A stretch of 64,000 bases of DNA from Maribacter huludaoensis (GTDB lineage: Bacteria; Bacteroidota; Bacteroidia; Flavobacteriales; Flavobacteriaceae). Shown here one piece after another: positions 49,101 to 55,392 of the stretch; the stretch's first letter is position 1; every line of letters starts with the position of its first letter. Under the pieces are notes generated by a model that was not told where the DNA came from, did not search any database, and worked only from the letters and a program-made list of their open reading frames with translations. The stretch spans positions 250,375 through 314,374 of the forward strand of contig NZ_JARKMS010000001.1 in NCBI RefSeq assembly GCF_029350945.1, written 5' to 3'. Made by a program: the position numbers and the translations under genes.

Positions 49101-52100
49101 CATTTAAGCTATATTGATAAGAACCAGAACCACCAGTTGTAGGTGTTACCCCACCAACTGTAATTTCTGCCAATTGATTACAGGTATAATCTTCTGTTTG
49201 TGCGCTTTCTGCTATTATTTCCGGTAATTGGTCTACGGAAATAGATAATCTAGCCTCACAACTATTTGCGTCTCTTACTCTAACATCATACGTGCCAGCA
49301 ATTAAATTATTAAATGAACTTGCGATACCAAAAGTGCCGCCATCAATACTATATGTATACGGAGCCTCACCACCACTTGGGGCTAAAGAAATACTACCGT
49401 TGTTACCACCAAAACAAGTAACATCAACAACAGTTGGTGTCGCTGCTACTGGAGCATCTTGGTCTATATTAATATCGTATACCGTTTCACAGAAATCGGT
49501 ATTACCGTTATTATCCCTTACGTACACATCATAGTCACCTATACCGGTCACCGTTACCGTATTGCTAGGATCAAAATCTGCAGTCGTAGGTGTAACCCCG
49601 TCAGCAACTACGGCATATACATAATTACCATCGCCGCCTGCACCACTAATAGTTATTTCGGTATCAGTGTCGCATGCGTTAATGTTACTTGCGCTTGCAG
49701 TTACCGTAAGTGCCGGATTTACAGTAATACTTTCAGTGTCTGTACAATTATTACCATCTCTTACCTCAACCGTATATGTTCCTGCAGAAAGATCAGAAAA
49801 TATATTGGTTGTACTAAAAGCACCACCGTTTAAGCTATATTCAAAAGAACCGTCACCACCAGAAGAAACGCTTGCCGTAAGAGTCAATAATACAGCATCA
49901 TCAAAACAATCTTGATTTGGTGTAATTACTAAAACTGGTGCAGTTGCAGGATTAAGATCAAAAGTAAATGGTATACTACAGTTGTTGGCATCTGTAATAG
50001 TACCGTTATAGGTTCCTGATTGTGATAATCCATTAAAAGAACCTGTACTATTGGTTCCGAATACAGTGGCATCTGGATTGCTCAGTTCATACACATAACT
50101 TCCCCATCCGCCTGTTGCAAGAACACTAACACTACCATCTGATGTACAACTAGGCTGTGTCTCGGTTAAACTAGAAATTGTCAGTGCCGAAGCCGGACCT
50201 TCTAATTCATGACTGGCAGAATATCTACAGTTAGTATCCGTATCTACAATTTCTATTGTATAAATACCAGGAGCCAAATTATTTATGTTGTCAATTAATG
50301 CTTCAGTACCACCTGTTCTTACTACTCCTGCAGGACCGGTAATGGTATAGGTAAAGTTTTGACCAGCCTGGAAGTTTACATTAAAACGAATAACTCCGTC
50401 TGCAGCACCAAAACAACTAATTGGTTGCGTTGTTTGACCACTTGCAGATATAGGGTTAATCGCATTTATCGTATAATTTTCTTCATAAAAACAACCATCG
50501 GCATCAGTAACTCTTACCGTATAGGTGTCAGGAGCTAAACCATCAAAAGCAGCTTCGTTTCCTGTTGTGCTTGTTGGTGCAATTGTAGCAGGTGCTATAA
50601 TTGAATACACATAAGGTGCAGTACCATTAATTGCATTTACGGTTAAATTAACGGTTTGTGCCGGACATGAAATTTGTGATTCTGTAATAGTTAAATCTGT
50701 TGGAGGGTTTGGTCTGTCAATTACTATTTCGTCCGTACTTAATATACAACCGTTGGCATCTCTAATCATAAGATTATAAGTACCGTCAGTAAGATTTTCA
50801 AAACGATGTGCATTTACGGTAGTATCTGGGATAAAGTTGATTCCATCAATACTATATTCATATGGAGCAGTACCACCGGTAACATTTTGTGCCTCGATAA
50901 TACCCTCTTGTAAACATGTATAATCTTGAATCAGAACCGAAGTACCACTAACTGCAGTAGCAGGTGCGGCTATTGAATAGTTCTCTTCATAATCACATGA
51001 CGCACTTCCTTTTCTTTGGTTGATTACAATAGTATAATCGTCATCTGCCAAATTAGGAAAAAGACCCGTATTATTTTCAGCTAACAATACATCATTAGAA
51101 TCATATAGGTAAAAAGTCAATTGATATCCATTATCATCTATTAAATTAAACTGAATTCTACCGGTAGATTCACCAAAACATAAGACATCATTAACCGTAG
51201 TCGCAGCAAATTCCGCAGCAGGCCTAAATTCTATAGTAACAGTATTGGATTCACTATAACAACCATTTCTATCTAAAACTACGAAGGTATAATCACCTGG
51301 GTCAAGAATATCAAATATTTGACTCGATTGAAAATTAGTTGCAGGAATATCAGAATAATTAGGATAAGATGTTACGGTTGTACCGGAAGGGTCTATATGT
51401 TCCCAAATGGCGTAGGTATGTGGTGTTTTACCGCCCTCAGAATCCATTAAAATATTACCTTCTCTACACGTAATATGTTGAGATACCCTTGCAGTAAGTT
51501 CTAAATCGTTTTCATCTATAACGGTGATTTCTTCACTATAAGAACAACCGTTGTCAGTACTCATGTAGGCAATATAATCACCAGCAGTTACATCTGTAAA
51601 AGTATAATTGTTATCACCATGACCGTTTTGGCTATCTATAAGTGTACCTAAACCGCCATTGGCACCATCATTGCTTCTTAGTTCAAAAGTAAATGGAGGA
51701 TCGCCATTTATTATTTGCAAGTTTACGGTTCCAAGGCTAAAACATGTTTCTGGCGTAACGTTAACTTCATAAGATACCGAACGATCACGAATACCTATTA
51801 CAGGTGTTGTAAAAATACAAGCGTCTTGAATTGGGTCGCCGTTTAGGTCTAACTGAGTAACCTCTACTCTATAAGATCCGTTCTCACCACTAACGAAATC
51901 AAAACTTGGTCCATTGTTTGAACTAAACGGTATAATAACATTATTAGTTTCATTGTCTACCAACTGATATCCATATCCACTACCTAAATTAGTAATGGTA
52001 ATGTTACCATCAGTATCACAAACAATATCTCTATTATTGAAATTTATATCTAGGTTATTCTGAAAACCTTTAAAATAGAAACGGCTAGTACAACCATTTT

Positions 52101-54426
52101 GATAAACAACAGATAGTCTATATTCCCCTGGTGCATTTAATAAATAGTTACTACCGGTACCTACTTCTGTATATGAACATGTAAGGGCCCTGTTGGCACA
52201 GTCTTCACCTACATCAACACCACAACTGCCTTCAACCAATCGTTCCCAAGTTACGCTCTGTGCATCAACAATATTTACTGCCAACGGTTTTGTGTCATTT
52301 ATACCACATAAGAATATTTTGGGTATATATGCACTATCATCTGAGCAAAAAACAATTTCACCCGGTATATCATTACTTGGATCAGTATCACTGTTTACTT
52401 CATTAAAATATTCTGTAACAGGATTTGGTAAGTTACCCGAACCAAATGGCTCTACATTTATAATTTCCTTAAACCCTTTACAAGGATCGGCAACAATTTT
52501 ATCTACTATATATTGACCAACAAGAGTTACTACTTGTGTGCTAGGATCGTTATCTGGATCACCGTCATTAATTTCAATGTCGGTTGCATCAATTTCGCCA
52601 TTATTATTTGTGTCTCGATACCATATATAAGAATCGAAACCGTCACCAGCATTTAAAATAGCACTAGTACCACAAAGTTCAATTGTTCTCTCAAAATTAC
52701 AATCAGATAAATCATCTAAAAGAAAGTTTGTTGCACCTGGTATAACAAATCCACATGAATTAAAGTCAGTTACACTAGGGTCATCTGTTACTTGTGCAGA
52801 ATTATTTTCACCTCTGTATGAACTATATGCTAAGTTCTCAATTAAATCTGAACAAGCATTTATAAAATCAAAACAGTTTTCGGCGACTTGAACTCTAAAA
52901 ATTATAGAATATTGACCATCTTCTTCTTCAACAAATACATCTGGTATCGTGAAAACAATTTCTCTTGTTAATGGGTCATACGTATATGTTATTTCATAAC
53001 AAGAACCTGCTTCACAAATTTGCGCAGGAAATACAAAATCAGAATCATTAAAAAAGCTTCTACCATCTGGTGGAGAAACATTTACTGGCAACACATCTCT
53101 AATCGTATAATTAATACCATCATCATTGCCAATATTTTCAAACGTCAAAACATAGTCAAGTGTTTGCCCTAAATTTACTCCCTGTCCTGTGATATCTACC
53201 CCACCTGGTGTTTGTACTCTTTTCTCCAATACAATATTTGGTGCAATAATATCTACATCAAAAGAGGTAAAGAAAATATCATACTTATCTTGAGAAGAAC
53301 TTGCCCTTAAAATGGCACTAGTGGCATCATTGGGAATGATGGAATTACTAGCACCGCCATTAGGTATTTCAAAAAGGTCAACATCCCATCCATTAGTATT
53401 TATACTACTTGGGTTTCTTGCAATATAGTGGCTATCAAATTGTGTGATACTAGAATTAAAGAAATTATTCCCTGGGTTTTCCCCATTAGTTAATGTAGAA
53501 AAAGTTCCATTTGCATTAATTTGAAGTGCATCTCCAGTAATTCTGTTATCACCTTCCAAGGCAGCAACACCCATATTGGCATATACAGGAAAAGGTGCAG
53601 GTAACGTAGTAAATCCATCTACAAGGATATCGACACTTTCTCCTGACTTAATACCTGCATATCCGTCGAAAGTGGTAATAAATTTATCTCCGGAAAGATT
53701 TGGGTTTTCATAGACAACTACCATTTTCCAACCACCAGAAATACCACCAGAAATATCACTTCCAGTACTCGCTCTAACATTGGCAACAAAATATTCTCCG
53801 TTAGGATTTGCCATTGCTGACACGATATCTGTTACATCCTTATAAGCGGCATAGGGACTATAATACCCAAAATCCGCATCACCATTACCATCAAAAATAA
53901 TCTCATCTGCCGTAATGTCTTGATAAGACCCACCAGGGGTTCTAAACTTAATATCATCAATATTACTTCTGTCTGAATTTACATATACCGCCGACCAATA
54001 CAACCCAGCATAACGTACCAAAGAACAATCAACATCAGGTATTTCTAAACTTGCGCTACTTGAACTAAACGTTGAAGTATCAGTATCGATATCAATGTAC
54101 TGCATATTCAGATTGTCATTGTAATCTGAATTAGAACCTGTAAAGTTATATGGATCGTTAGAAGTTTGCCCCGGATAACATACTCTATTTCTTCTACTAC
54201 CTACACAGTAAGGGTCAATTTGTGGGGCTACTATACTATTTGCAATAAAAGTAAGGTCCCCTCTAATATCAGCTTCGTATCGAACTTCGAAGTCATTTTT
54301 AACCTGCGCAACTGCCGTTTGTAAACCTAACGCCAAGAATAAAATGAAAAATAAAAATTTTGAGTACTGTTTTCCCATAAGAGAAGTGTGTTTAGTAAAA
54401 TCTAAAAATTGAGTCAGTTTGGTCAT
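37108..54426 (-). CDS. Giant SprB-like adhesin with many SprB-type repeats and a T9SS type B sorting domain
   Basis: About 5,772 residues, near 600 kDa. A long signal peptide ends at LQTAVAQ. An N-terminal non-repeat region (to about residue 400) and a DUF11-like domain (IVLEKRVQTPGG, GQTLDYVLTFENIG) are followed by dozens of SprB-type repeats of 75-90 residues with the pattern TCFGxxNGSI...GGxxPYxYSIDGG...FxxLxAGTYxVxVRDxNGC. The C-terminus has NFFTPDGDGQNDLWIP, FDRYGRVV and GWDGTYLDRELPTGDYWY, the type B gliding C-terminal domain for T9SS export. Length is close to F. johnsoniae SprB (about 6,500). The ATG at 54426 gives a leader of about 70 nt from the promoter module; 54378 is an alternative. 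Two segments are tandemly duplicated inside. Likely a mobile surface adhesin. Confidence 0.88.
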   Translation of the reverse strand: MTKLTQFLDFTKHTSLMGKQYSKFLFFILFLALGLQTAVAQVKNDFEVRYEADIRGDLTFIANSIVAPQIDPYCVGSRRNRVCYPGQTSNDPYNFTGSNSDYNDNLNMQYIDIDTDTSTFSSSSASLEIPDVDCSLVRYAGLYWSAVYVNSDRSNIDDIKFRTPGGSYQDITADEIIFDGNGDADFGYYSPYAAYKDVTDIVSAMANPNGEYFVANVRASTGSDISGGISGGWKMVVVYENPNLSGDKFITTFDGYAGIKSGESVDILVDGFTTLPAPFPVYANMGVAALEGDNRITGDALQINANGTFSTLTNGENPGNNFFNSSITQFDSHYIARNPSSINTNGWDVDLFEIPNGGASNSIIPNDATSAILRASSSQDKYDIFFTSFDVDIIAPNIVLEKRVQTPGGVDITGQGVNLGQTLDYVLTFENIGNDDGINYTIRDVLPVNVSPPDGRSFFNDSDFVFPAQICEAGSCYEITYTYDPLTREIVFTIPDVFVEEEDGQYSIIFRVQVAENCFDFINACSDLIENLAYSSYRGENNSAQVTDDPSVTDFNSCGFVIPGATNFLLDDLSDCNFERTIELCGTSAILNAGDGFDSYIWYRDTNNNGEIDATDIEINDGDPDNDPSTQVVTLVGQYIVDKIVADPCKGFKEIINVEPFGSGNLPNPVTEYFNEVNSDTDPSNDIPGEIVFCSDDSAYIPKIFLCGINDTKPLAVNIVDAQSVTWERLVEGSCGVDVGEDCANRALTCSYTEVGTGSNYLLNAPGEYRLSVVYQNGCTSRFYFKGFQNNLDINFNNRDIVCDTDGNITITNLGSGYGYQLVDNETNNVIIPFSSNNGPSFDFVSGENGSYRVEVTQLDLNGDPIQDACIFTTPVIGIRDRSVSYEVNVTPETCFSLGTVNLQIINGDPPFTFELRSNDGANGGLGTLIDSQNGHGDNNYTFTDVTAGDYIAYMSTDNGCSYSEEITVIDENDLELTARVSQHITCREGNILMDSEGGKTPHTYAIWEHIDPSGTTVTSYPNYSDIPATNFQSSQIFDILDPGDYTFVVLDRNGCYSESNTVTIEFRPAAEFAATTVNDVLCFGESTGRIQFNLIDDNGYQLTFYLYDSNDVLLAENNTGLFPNLADDDYTIVINQRKGSASCDYEENYSIAAPATAVSGTSVLIQDYTCLQEGIIEAQNVTGGTAPYEYSIDGINFIPDTTVNAHRFENLTDGTYNLMIRDANGCILSTDEIVIDRPNPPTDLTITESQISCPAQTVNLTVNAINGTAPYVYSIIAPATIAPTSTTGNEAAFDGLAPDTYTVRVTDADGCFYEENYTINAINPISASGQTTQPISCFGAADGVIRFNVNFQAGQNFTYTITGPAGVVRTGGTEALIDNINNLAPGIYTIEIVDTDTNCRYSASHELEGPASALTISSLTETQPSCTSDGSVSVLATGGWGSYVYELSNPDATVFGTNSTGSFNGLSQSGTYNGTITDANNCSIPFTFDLNPATAPVLVITPNQDCFDDAVLLTLTASVSSGGDGSFEYSLNGGAFSTTNIFSDLSAGTYTVEVRDGNNCTDTESITVNPALTVTASASNINACDTDTEITISGAGGDGNYVYAVVADGVTPTTADFDPSNTVTVTGIGDYDVYVRDNNGNTDFCETVYDINIDQDAPVAATPTVVDVTCFGGNNGSISLAPSGGEAPYTYSIDGGTFGIASSFNNLIAGTYDVRVRDANSCEARLSISVDQLPEIIAESAQTEDYTCNQLAEITVGGVTPTTGGSGSYQYSLNGGAWTAATAGGTVFTDLTDNTYQVQVRDANNINCVVTLPEIIIAPLPTVPSLTSSVAYSCDGTGIVTILPDDATYTYSIDGNAPQIGDNVFNNVAVGQHTITVDYGSDCTTDIIVTVEDGYQFEAALLSYKDLDCNGDNSGSLTFEVGNYGASGFEYSLDNFASILGSTTVSPQTISGLAAGSYRVYVREVGSTLPGCATFFDQTIDEPTLVVANAGLTQDFTCNNGGGEITASATGGTPGYEYQLEEDVLGIVTAYRTNAVFNGLPAGTYYVRARDTNGCSDVSDTPIIITAPEIPVFTLQETTCYSGSNDATITVDVTAGNGDYQFRINGGSFVTPTPVDATSYTFTGLSNGTYTVEVTDAFGCDAPAQTVTIEQQVTVSASASTITACGTDSEINITAAGGDGNYVYAVVADGVTPTAGDYSATNPVTVSGAGDYDVYVLDNNGGADACPAMYDINIDQDAPVAATPTVVDVTCFGGNNGSISLAPSGGQAPYTYSIDGGAFSTVSSFNNLTAGTYDVRVRDANNCEALLSLPVDELPEILAESAQTEDYTCNQLAEITVGGVTPTTGGSGSYQYSLNGGTWTAATAGGTVFTGLSDGTFTVQVRDANNIACVISLPNIIIAPLPTAPSLTSNIAYSCDGTGIITILPSDASYAYSIDGNTPQIGNNVFNNVAVGQYTITVDYGSDCSTDIIVDVQDGNAFEAAILSYEDLDCNGDGSGTITFEVENFGPGGYEYSYDSAFATIEGSDTAATHQITGLSQGTYTIYVRDVDNPIAGCTEILTQIINEPAVLTVSNTATQPTCIDDGAVDITVTGGTAAYSYVIELPDASLTPAQNTGIFTGLDQLGLHTITVTDANGCIETDTFTLTAPVAPVASILPSSDVCFDSSVTGSATIEVGATGGVAPYSYKMNTGVFGNSNTFTNLTPGNYSFEIRDANGCTDTVTFDIEPQLTASLTLTKDLDCTISPDATMNLVTNGGYAPYTYELDVNGGGFTAFTGTFPYATSTVGTYRFRVTDDQGCTAVSNVVTVTATVNPVASETVTNPTCFGDTNGIVEINVDPNFGSSPYQISFDGSAFTSQRVYTGLAAGTYNYIVRDSKECTYNGSVTVVDPVLFDANVVATDVSCGPSGDIPGSIEITITSGGVPNFTYTLYDNLNNIVATTGPNPIANTTATTVTFDGLAFGDYYVRVLDANGCEYYENPVRVLSNPYLSVDAVIPAVSCITGGTAELTASGGSGNYDFTIYGAGTTPDAESAGANPNEEVATYNGLNPGQSYVFQVIDTTTGCSSFVEVDVPNLSSIDVVPTPTVTDVACFGDTNGSIAFQFEGYDSSVTTINYELRESISNTPLGGSYSGSVTGPNGPGPTATETISNIPPGDYVLFFQEAATPECTNTFEFRILEPNPVTLSLADQNNGYCSEDANVTVIAGGGNGSYTYAYVQDGVTPVAGDYETNNYKELDPSVNTEWDIYVMDGNGCSTTLPLDVTIADDPTPVISGLVINQCTADEGDFIIEITLDGEGSQPYTLSVNSGSYQSSTLTTAGTTHQFTDLSSGNYTVQVRDFNGCGNVETIEIFAPTSITAEVTTQPSCTEGDGEIVITAYGGSTFYEYELFDNGGVSVAGGPQLSPIFTGLDSGVYTAHVYDTVLGGCTAQTDVELELATPVLFIPAITDVTCFGDTDGSIVVQLDATMDNPPYVYQLFIEATPSVLTPVGTPKTTGTFTNLPANEDYVVRVTSARGCILEVDSPVGTPLQISNVNADVVEFGCTVGNNSNNATITVDTAAITGGSTTYVTYEFIDSSSAVVQSGPSNVLTVTDRTGETYTINVYDDNGCSGSTTATVLPYDELTSATAAVTTTVTCAPGSDGVITVTATSTASDDTKYEYSIDNGSTYVPTNVFGGLSAGNYNFLIRHTDTGCILTASAIIEEPNTFTIDVVKTSDVICFGTDTGEVTFELIDATYSTGFGWEIFRTDNTSVLSGTELANGPTPIINLGVGEYYVSISQTNNPFCTNVEYFNIAGPDADITGDTVVTAITCNPGNDGSITITDVVGGWGGYTYYVGVGVPATTDFVADASFTGLAAGTYQAWVRDAEGCERLIQDNIVLDVPDLIDADLLVTQENCTNLQGEVTVSNVIGGQGSNYTYQLRLNGTNFRAPQNTLVFSGLGAGEYDVIVSDQWGCTFTTDPVELYEQLSATTSVDKAIDCTSIPGGTITINVTGGSTNLEFTMTPPTGAAVTQLNDPTFTGLTVDGNYSFLVRDLDTSNPVCELTVTQELAPAIQPVFTDSHIDITCYGSNDGSITLTQVENGVNPLTFTISPVAGTFNPSNNTFEGLPPNTYVVTATGTNGCSSVSGNIVIDEPALISNINTSVVEFGCTVGNNPNNATITVDEDAITGGSGNYVIYEFVDSSSAVVQSGASNVLIVTNRAGDTYTINVYDDKGCSGSTTETILPFDEITNAVANVSNTVTCNPISDGELTVVVTSTLGDATKFEYSIDNGVNYQPSNVFGGLSAGSYTILVKHLDTDCIVSTTQTLVEPNTFTIDVVKTSDVICYGTATGAVNFELVDATYPGGFTWTIYDTEGTLANTGDDTIVISGTEATTNGPTADISLEAGNYYVLIRQDNNPFCTNTEAFTINGPTADISGSTVVTDITCNPGNDGSITITDVVGGWGGYTYYVGVGIPATTDFVADASFTGLGAGTYQAWARDAEGCERLIQDNIVLDVPDPIAAILEVNIENCTNLQGEIEVSMPTGGQGSNYTYQLRLNGTDFRAPQNTRVFAGLGAGSYDVEIIDQWGCPFTTNVVVLYEQMDVSTTVDKSIDCSSIPGGEITVNVTGGSTNLEFIMTPPTGAAVTQLNDPTFTGLVAEGTYSFLVRDLDTTNPVCERTVTQTLDAPVAPVLLDATIVNVSCFGGTDGSIRVNIDPATNSNPEYQYELYDIADLVTPIATQTNPLFNGLPEGEYQVRVISSRGCEDIKNETITEPLELTVSAVATEFNCSADNSVNTATITATAGAGTGTAPYLYSIDNIIFQSQNTFNVSDTGSVQTIDVYVKDAKGCITFDTVTIQPINTFTASIAQDVAINCTVDETITITVADNGLAHNYGYELLPIGNTRGILVSTTATSATYDLNAVGSYVFRVTDLDTGCYVNTASYTVAPFDFITATATPVSEVTCFGDANGSLEIDIDGYTGNYTYEVFNAAGTSVIPGTASDTSVNPRTITGLSGGSYYVTITETDIPLCSEDTNLVTIISPDTPLSGTVTTLAEATCTDDQGVIRVAVEGGYRLYDIVLTNTTTGDVYTMNDVNEGIFTDLAAGGFTVSITDDAGCVVNYTETLTPATPIVANATPLVTDLACYGDTGAVVTANVTGGGSGSYEYQLNYYDATGSTITNTTGAQTNPNFRDLGAGFYSITVVDGWNCDITTNVVEVREPTEVQASLIRTDALTCESGVAFELSATGGSGSYEYSVDNINFLPMTSNPIGLPETGEYGAGRYQFYVRDAINGCESAVSNAITETEIPALELTVDASAAVLNCTGESTAIIYATADGGLGNYQYELFTDSSLSIASRIAGPQPQGVFRDLGAGTYYVTVVSDDCTTAPEQVIIEEPIPLSYTDNVVNITCEGENNGEITVILSGGAGGYQYAISPNLNQFYAEGTFTELTPGEYTIIAQDQNGCFEYLTYTISEPSSLEVTAETTPEICVDSQDGSIILEITGGTAPYSTALNSSSDEDFVLNRTEFYDMAAGNYIIVIKDANGCDTNVVVDIETGVNLNATVVPVYECTGDTPDNYVNITLEDDSIIGDVLYAIDSVDPADLQLNADFRNTAPGNHYITIAHSNGCLQTVDFVIEDFEPLTLALEQNNMNEITAIVEGGREGYTYYFDGYDNSDNNIFYVTRTDTYEVRVVDENGCSTVANIFMEFIDIEVPNFFTPDGDGQNDLWIPRNIEQYPEILIKIFDRYGRVVSEQAVDSEGWDGTYLDRELPTGDYWYVVQLNGDRDEREFVGHFTLYR
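40420..43860 (-). repeat. Tandem duplication inside the giant adhesin gene (offset about 1.82-1.85 kb)
   Basis: Two blocks of about 1.6 kb, roughly 40420-42040 and 42260-43860, encode nearly the same run of SprB repeats. Examples are VVEFGCTVGNN, IDVVKTSDVICFGT/YGT, VVGGWGGYTYYVGVG, NYTYQLRLNGTNFRAPQNT and TPPTGAAVTQLNDPTFTGL. Matched points are 1,845 bp apart on one side and 1,818 bp on the other; the 27 bp difference is a 9-codon insertion in the C-terminal copy. Confidence 0.85.
46745..49718 (-). repeat. Tandem duplication inside the giant adhesin gene (1,743 bp period)
   Basis: Blocks of about 1.2 kb, roughly 46745-47975 and 48488-49718, match at a constant offset of 1,743 bp (581 codons), checked at three points (47041/48784, 47341/49084, 47711/49454). 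Both encode GGDGNYVYAVVADGVTPT, TPTVVDVTCFGGNNGSISLA, ESAQTEDYTCNQLAEITVGG and NNVFNNVAVGQ. The spacer repeats between the blocks are less alike. Confidence 0.88.
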
Positions 54427-54498
54427 TTTGTAAATTTTTGAAGCCTTCCTATCATTCGATATCAATTTCGCATCGTTCCACGCGGAATTCTCCAATAA

Positions 54499-54566
54499 CA
54501 AATATTAACCATACTAATTGGCTAAAGAATTTATTGTTGTAGCAACGATGTTTTCTGTTGTGAAAC
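54499..54566 (-). promoter_or_regulatory. Direct-repeat promoter module ahead of the giant adhesin gene
   Basis: On the minus strand a distal box TTCACAACA (54564 to 54556, within GTTTCACAACAGAAA), a proximal box GCTACAACA (54543 to 54535) and a -7-like AATATTTG (54506 to 54499). Boxes are 21 bp apart, and the proximal ACAACA starts 34 bp before the -7-like element. The 15-mer GTTTCACAACAGAAA, its distance to CAAATAT (53 bp), and GAATTT and TGTTGT at fixed offsets are all repeated at 62405-62472. Confidence 0.65.
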
Positions 54567-54903
54567 GGCAAATAGAATGGGTTTGTGGTTTTTAGAAAAG
54601 AGTGTATTTCAACGATAAGAGACGTAGTAGCGTTACTTTACTCTTTTTTAATTTGTAGCAAACCGTACATCTTTAGTTGTAAAAATTTCTTGGATAATGC
54701 TATAAAATCTTAAATTAAAAATAGTGAGAGAACTCAAAAATTATTTACTCTTTTTGGTCTGATTCCTGCTTTTTTGAGATAGAGATTTTACAATTAATCT
54801 GTTATAAAAAGATGATTTCAAACCATTTTAAGTAAAAAAATAACAATGTAAAACTCAACTCTAGTACTAGATTTGAGCAAATCTAATTCGCAATAGTTAA
54901 CTT

Positions 54904-54965
54904 GATTTTCAAAATAAATTTCATCTGTTATTAAAACAGATGTAACTGAAAAGCATTTTGAAATC
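54904..54965. repeat. Nested inverted repeat in the non-coding region
   Basis: An inner stem CATCTGTT/AACAGATG with an ATTAA loop (54922-54942) lies inside outer arms GATTTTCAAAAT (54904-54915) and ATTTTGAAATC (54955-54965). No T-run follows, so it is not a simple terminator. Confidence 0.5.
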
Positions 54966-55392
54966 TTTTGGTAATTGATTTTAACAGGAACAACTAATTT
55001 TAAGAAACATTTGGTTTATTAAGGTAAAATGAAGCTCTCTTAAGAACAGGCGACAATATTCTTGTCTCTGTTTTGTTTTGCACTTAAAACACCTGTAAAA
55101 GTCATTAAAAGAAGAATACAGACAGTACATAGTTTATTATAAACTAGTATCAATAGAAAATTATCTATCTTTAAAATCTGTTATATTAATTCTACATATT
55201 ATCTGAGTCTTTCTGAAAAGACTTACAAAACCAACATGGTTTTAATGCATAGAAGATTTCTAGTGCACAGGTTAATACACCTTATCCTTTAATTAAATTT
55301 TAAACAACAACAGTTGATTGAAAAATCAATTAACTATTCATGTTTTAATTGTATTTCACAATTCCGAATATGATGCTTTTATGGTAATTAAA

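Larger units (their letters stand above)
54427..55392. other. Long non-coding stretch upstream of the giant adhesin gene
   Basis: Almost 1 kb, very AT-rich. It holds the adhesin leader and promoter module (54499-54566), a nested inverted repeat (54904-54965) and a short palindrome TAGTTTATTATAAACTA near 55130. I see no convincing gene on either strand, and no clear promoter for the methyltransferase. Confidence 0.6.

Noticed and set aside
40420..49718. CRISPR-like spaced repeats in the region of periodic sequence
   Set aside because: Repeats are coding, degenerate and far too long (about 250 bp units within blocks of over 1 kb); there are no short identical repeats with unique spacers.
37108..54426. 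Many plus-strand frames of 60-125 codons opposite the giant adhesin gene
   Set aside because: They are antisense shadows of a compositionally regular repeat gene and encode low-complexity sequence without family features.
54427..54501. Extending the giant adhesin start to the ATG at 54501
   Set aside because: That ATG lies within the predicted -7 element, and the added 25 residues would put a polar stretch far ahead of the signal peptide.
54535..54564. Assigning the direct repeats to a LytTR-type regulator
   Set aside because: The 21 bp period fits, but the boxes do not match the LytTR consensus well, so no regulator family is named.
55318..55392. TTG start for the methyltransferase at 55318
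   Set aside because: The added residues are not domain-like, and two in-frame ATG codons lie closer to the fold.
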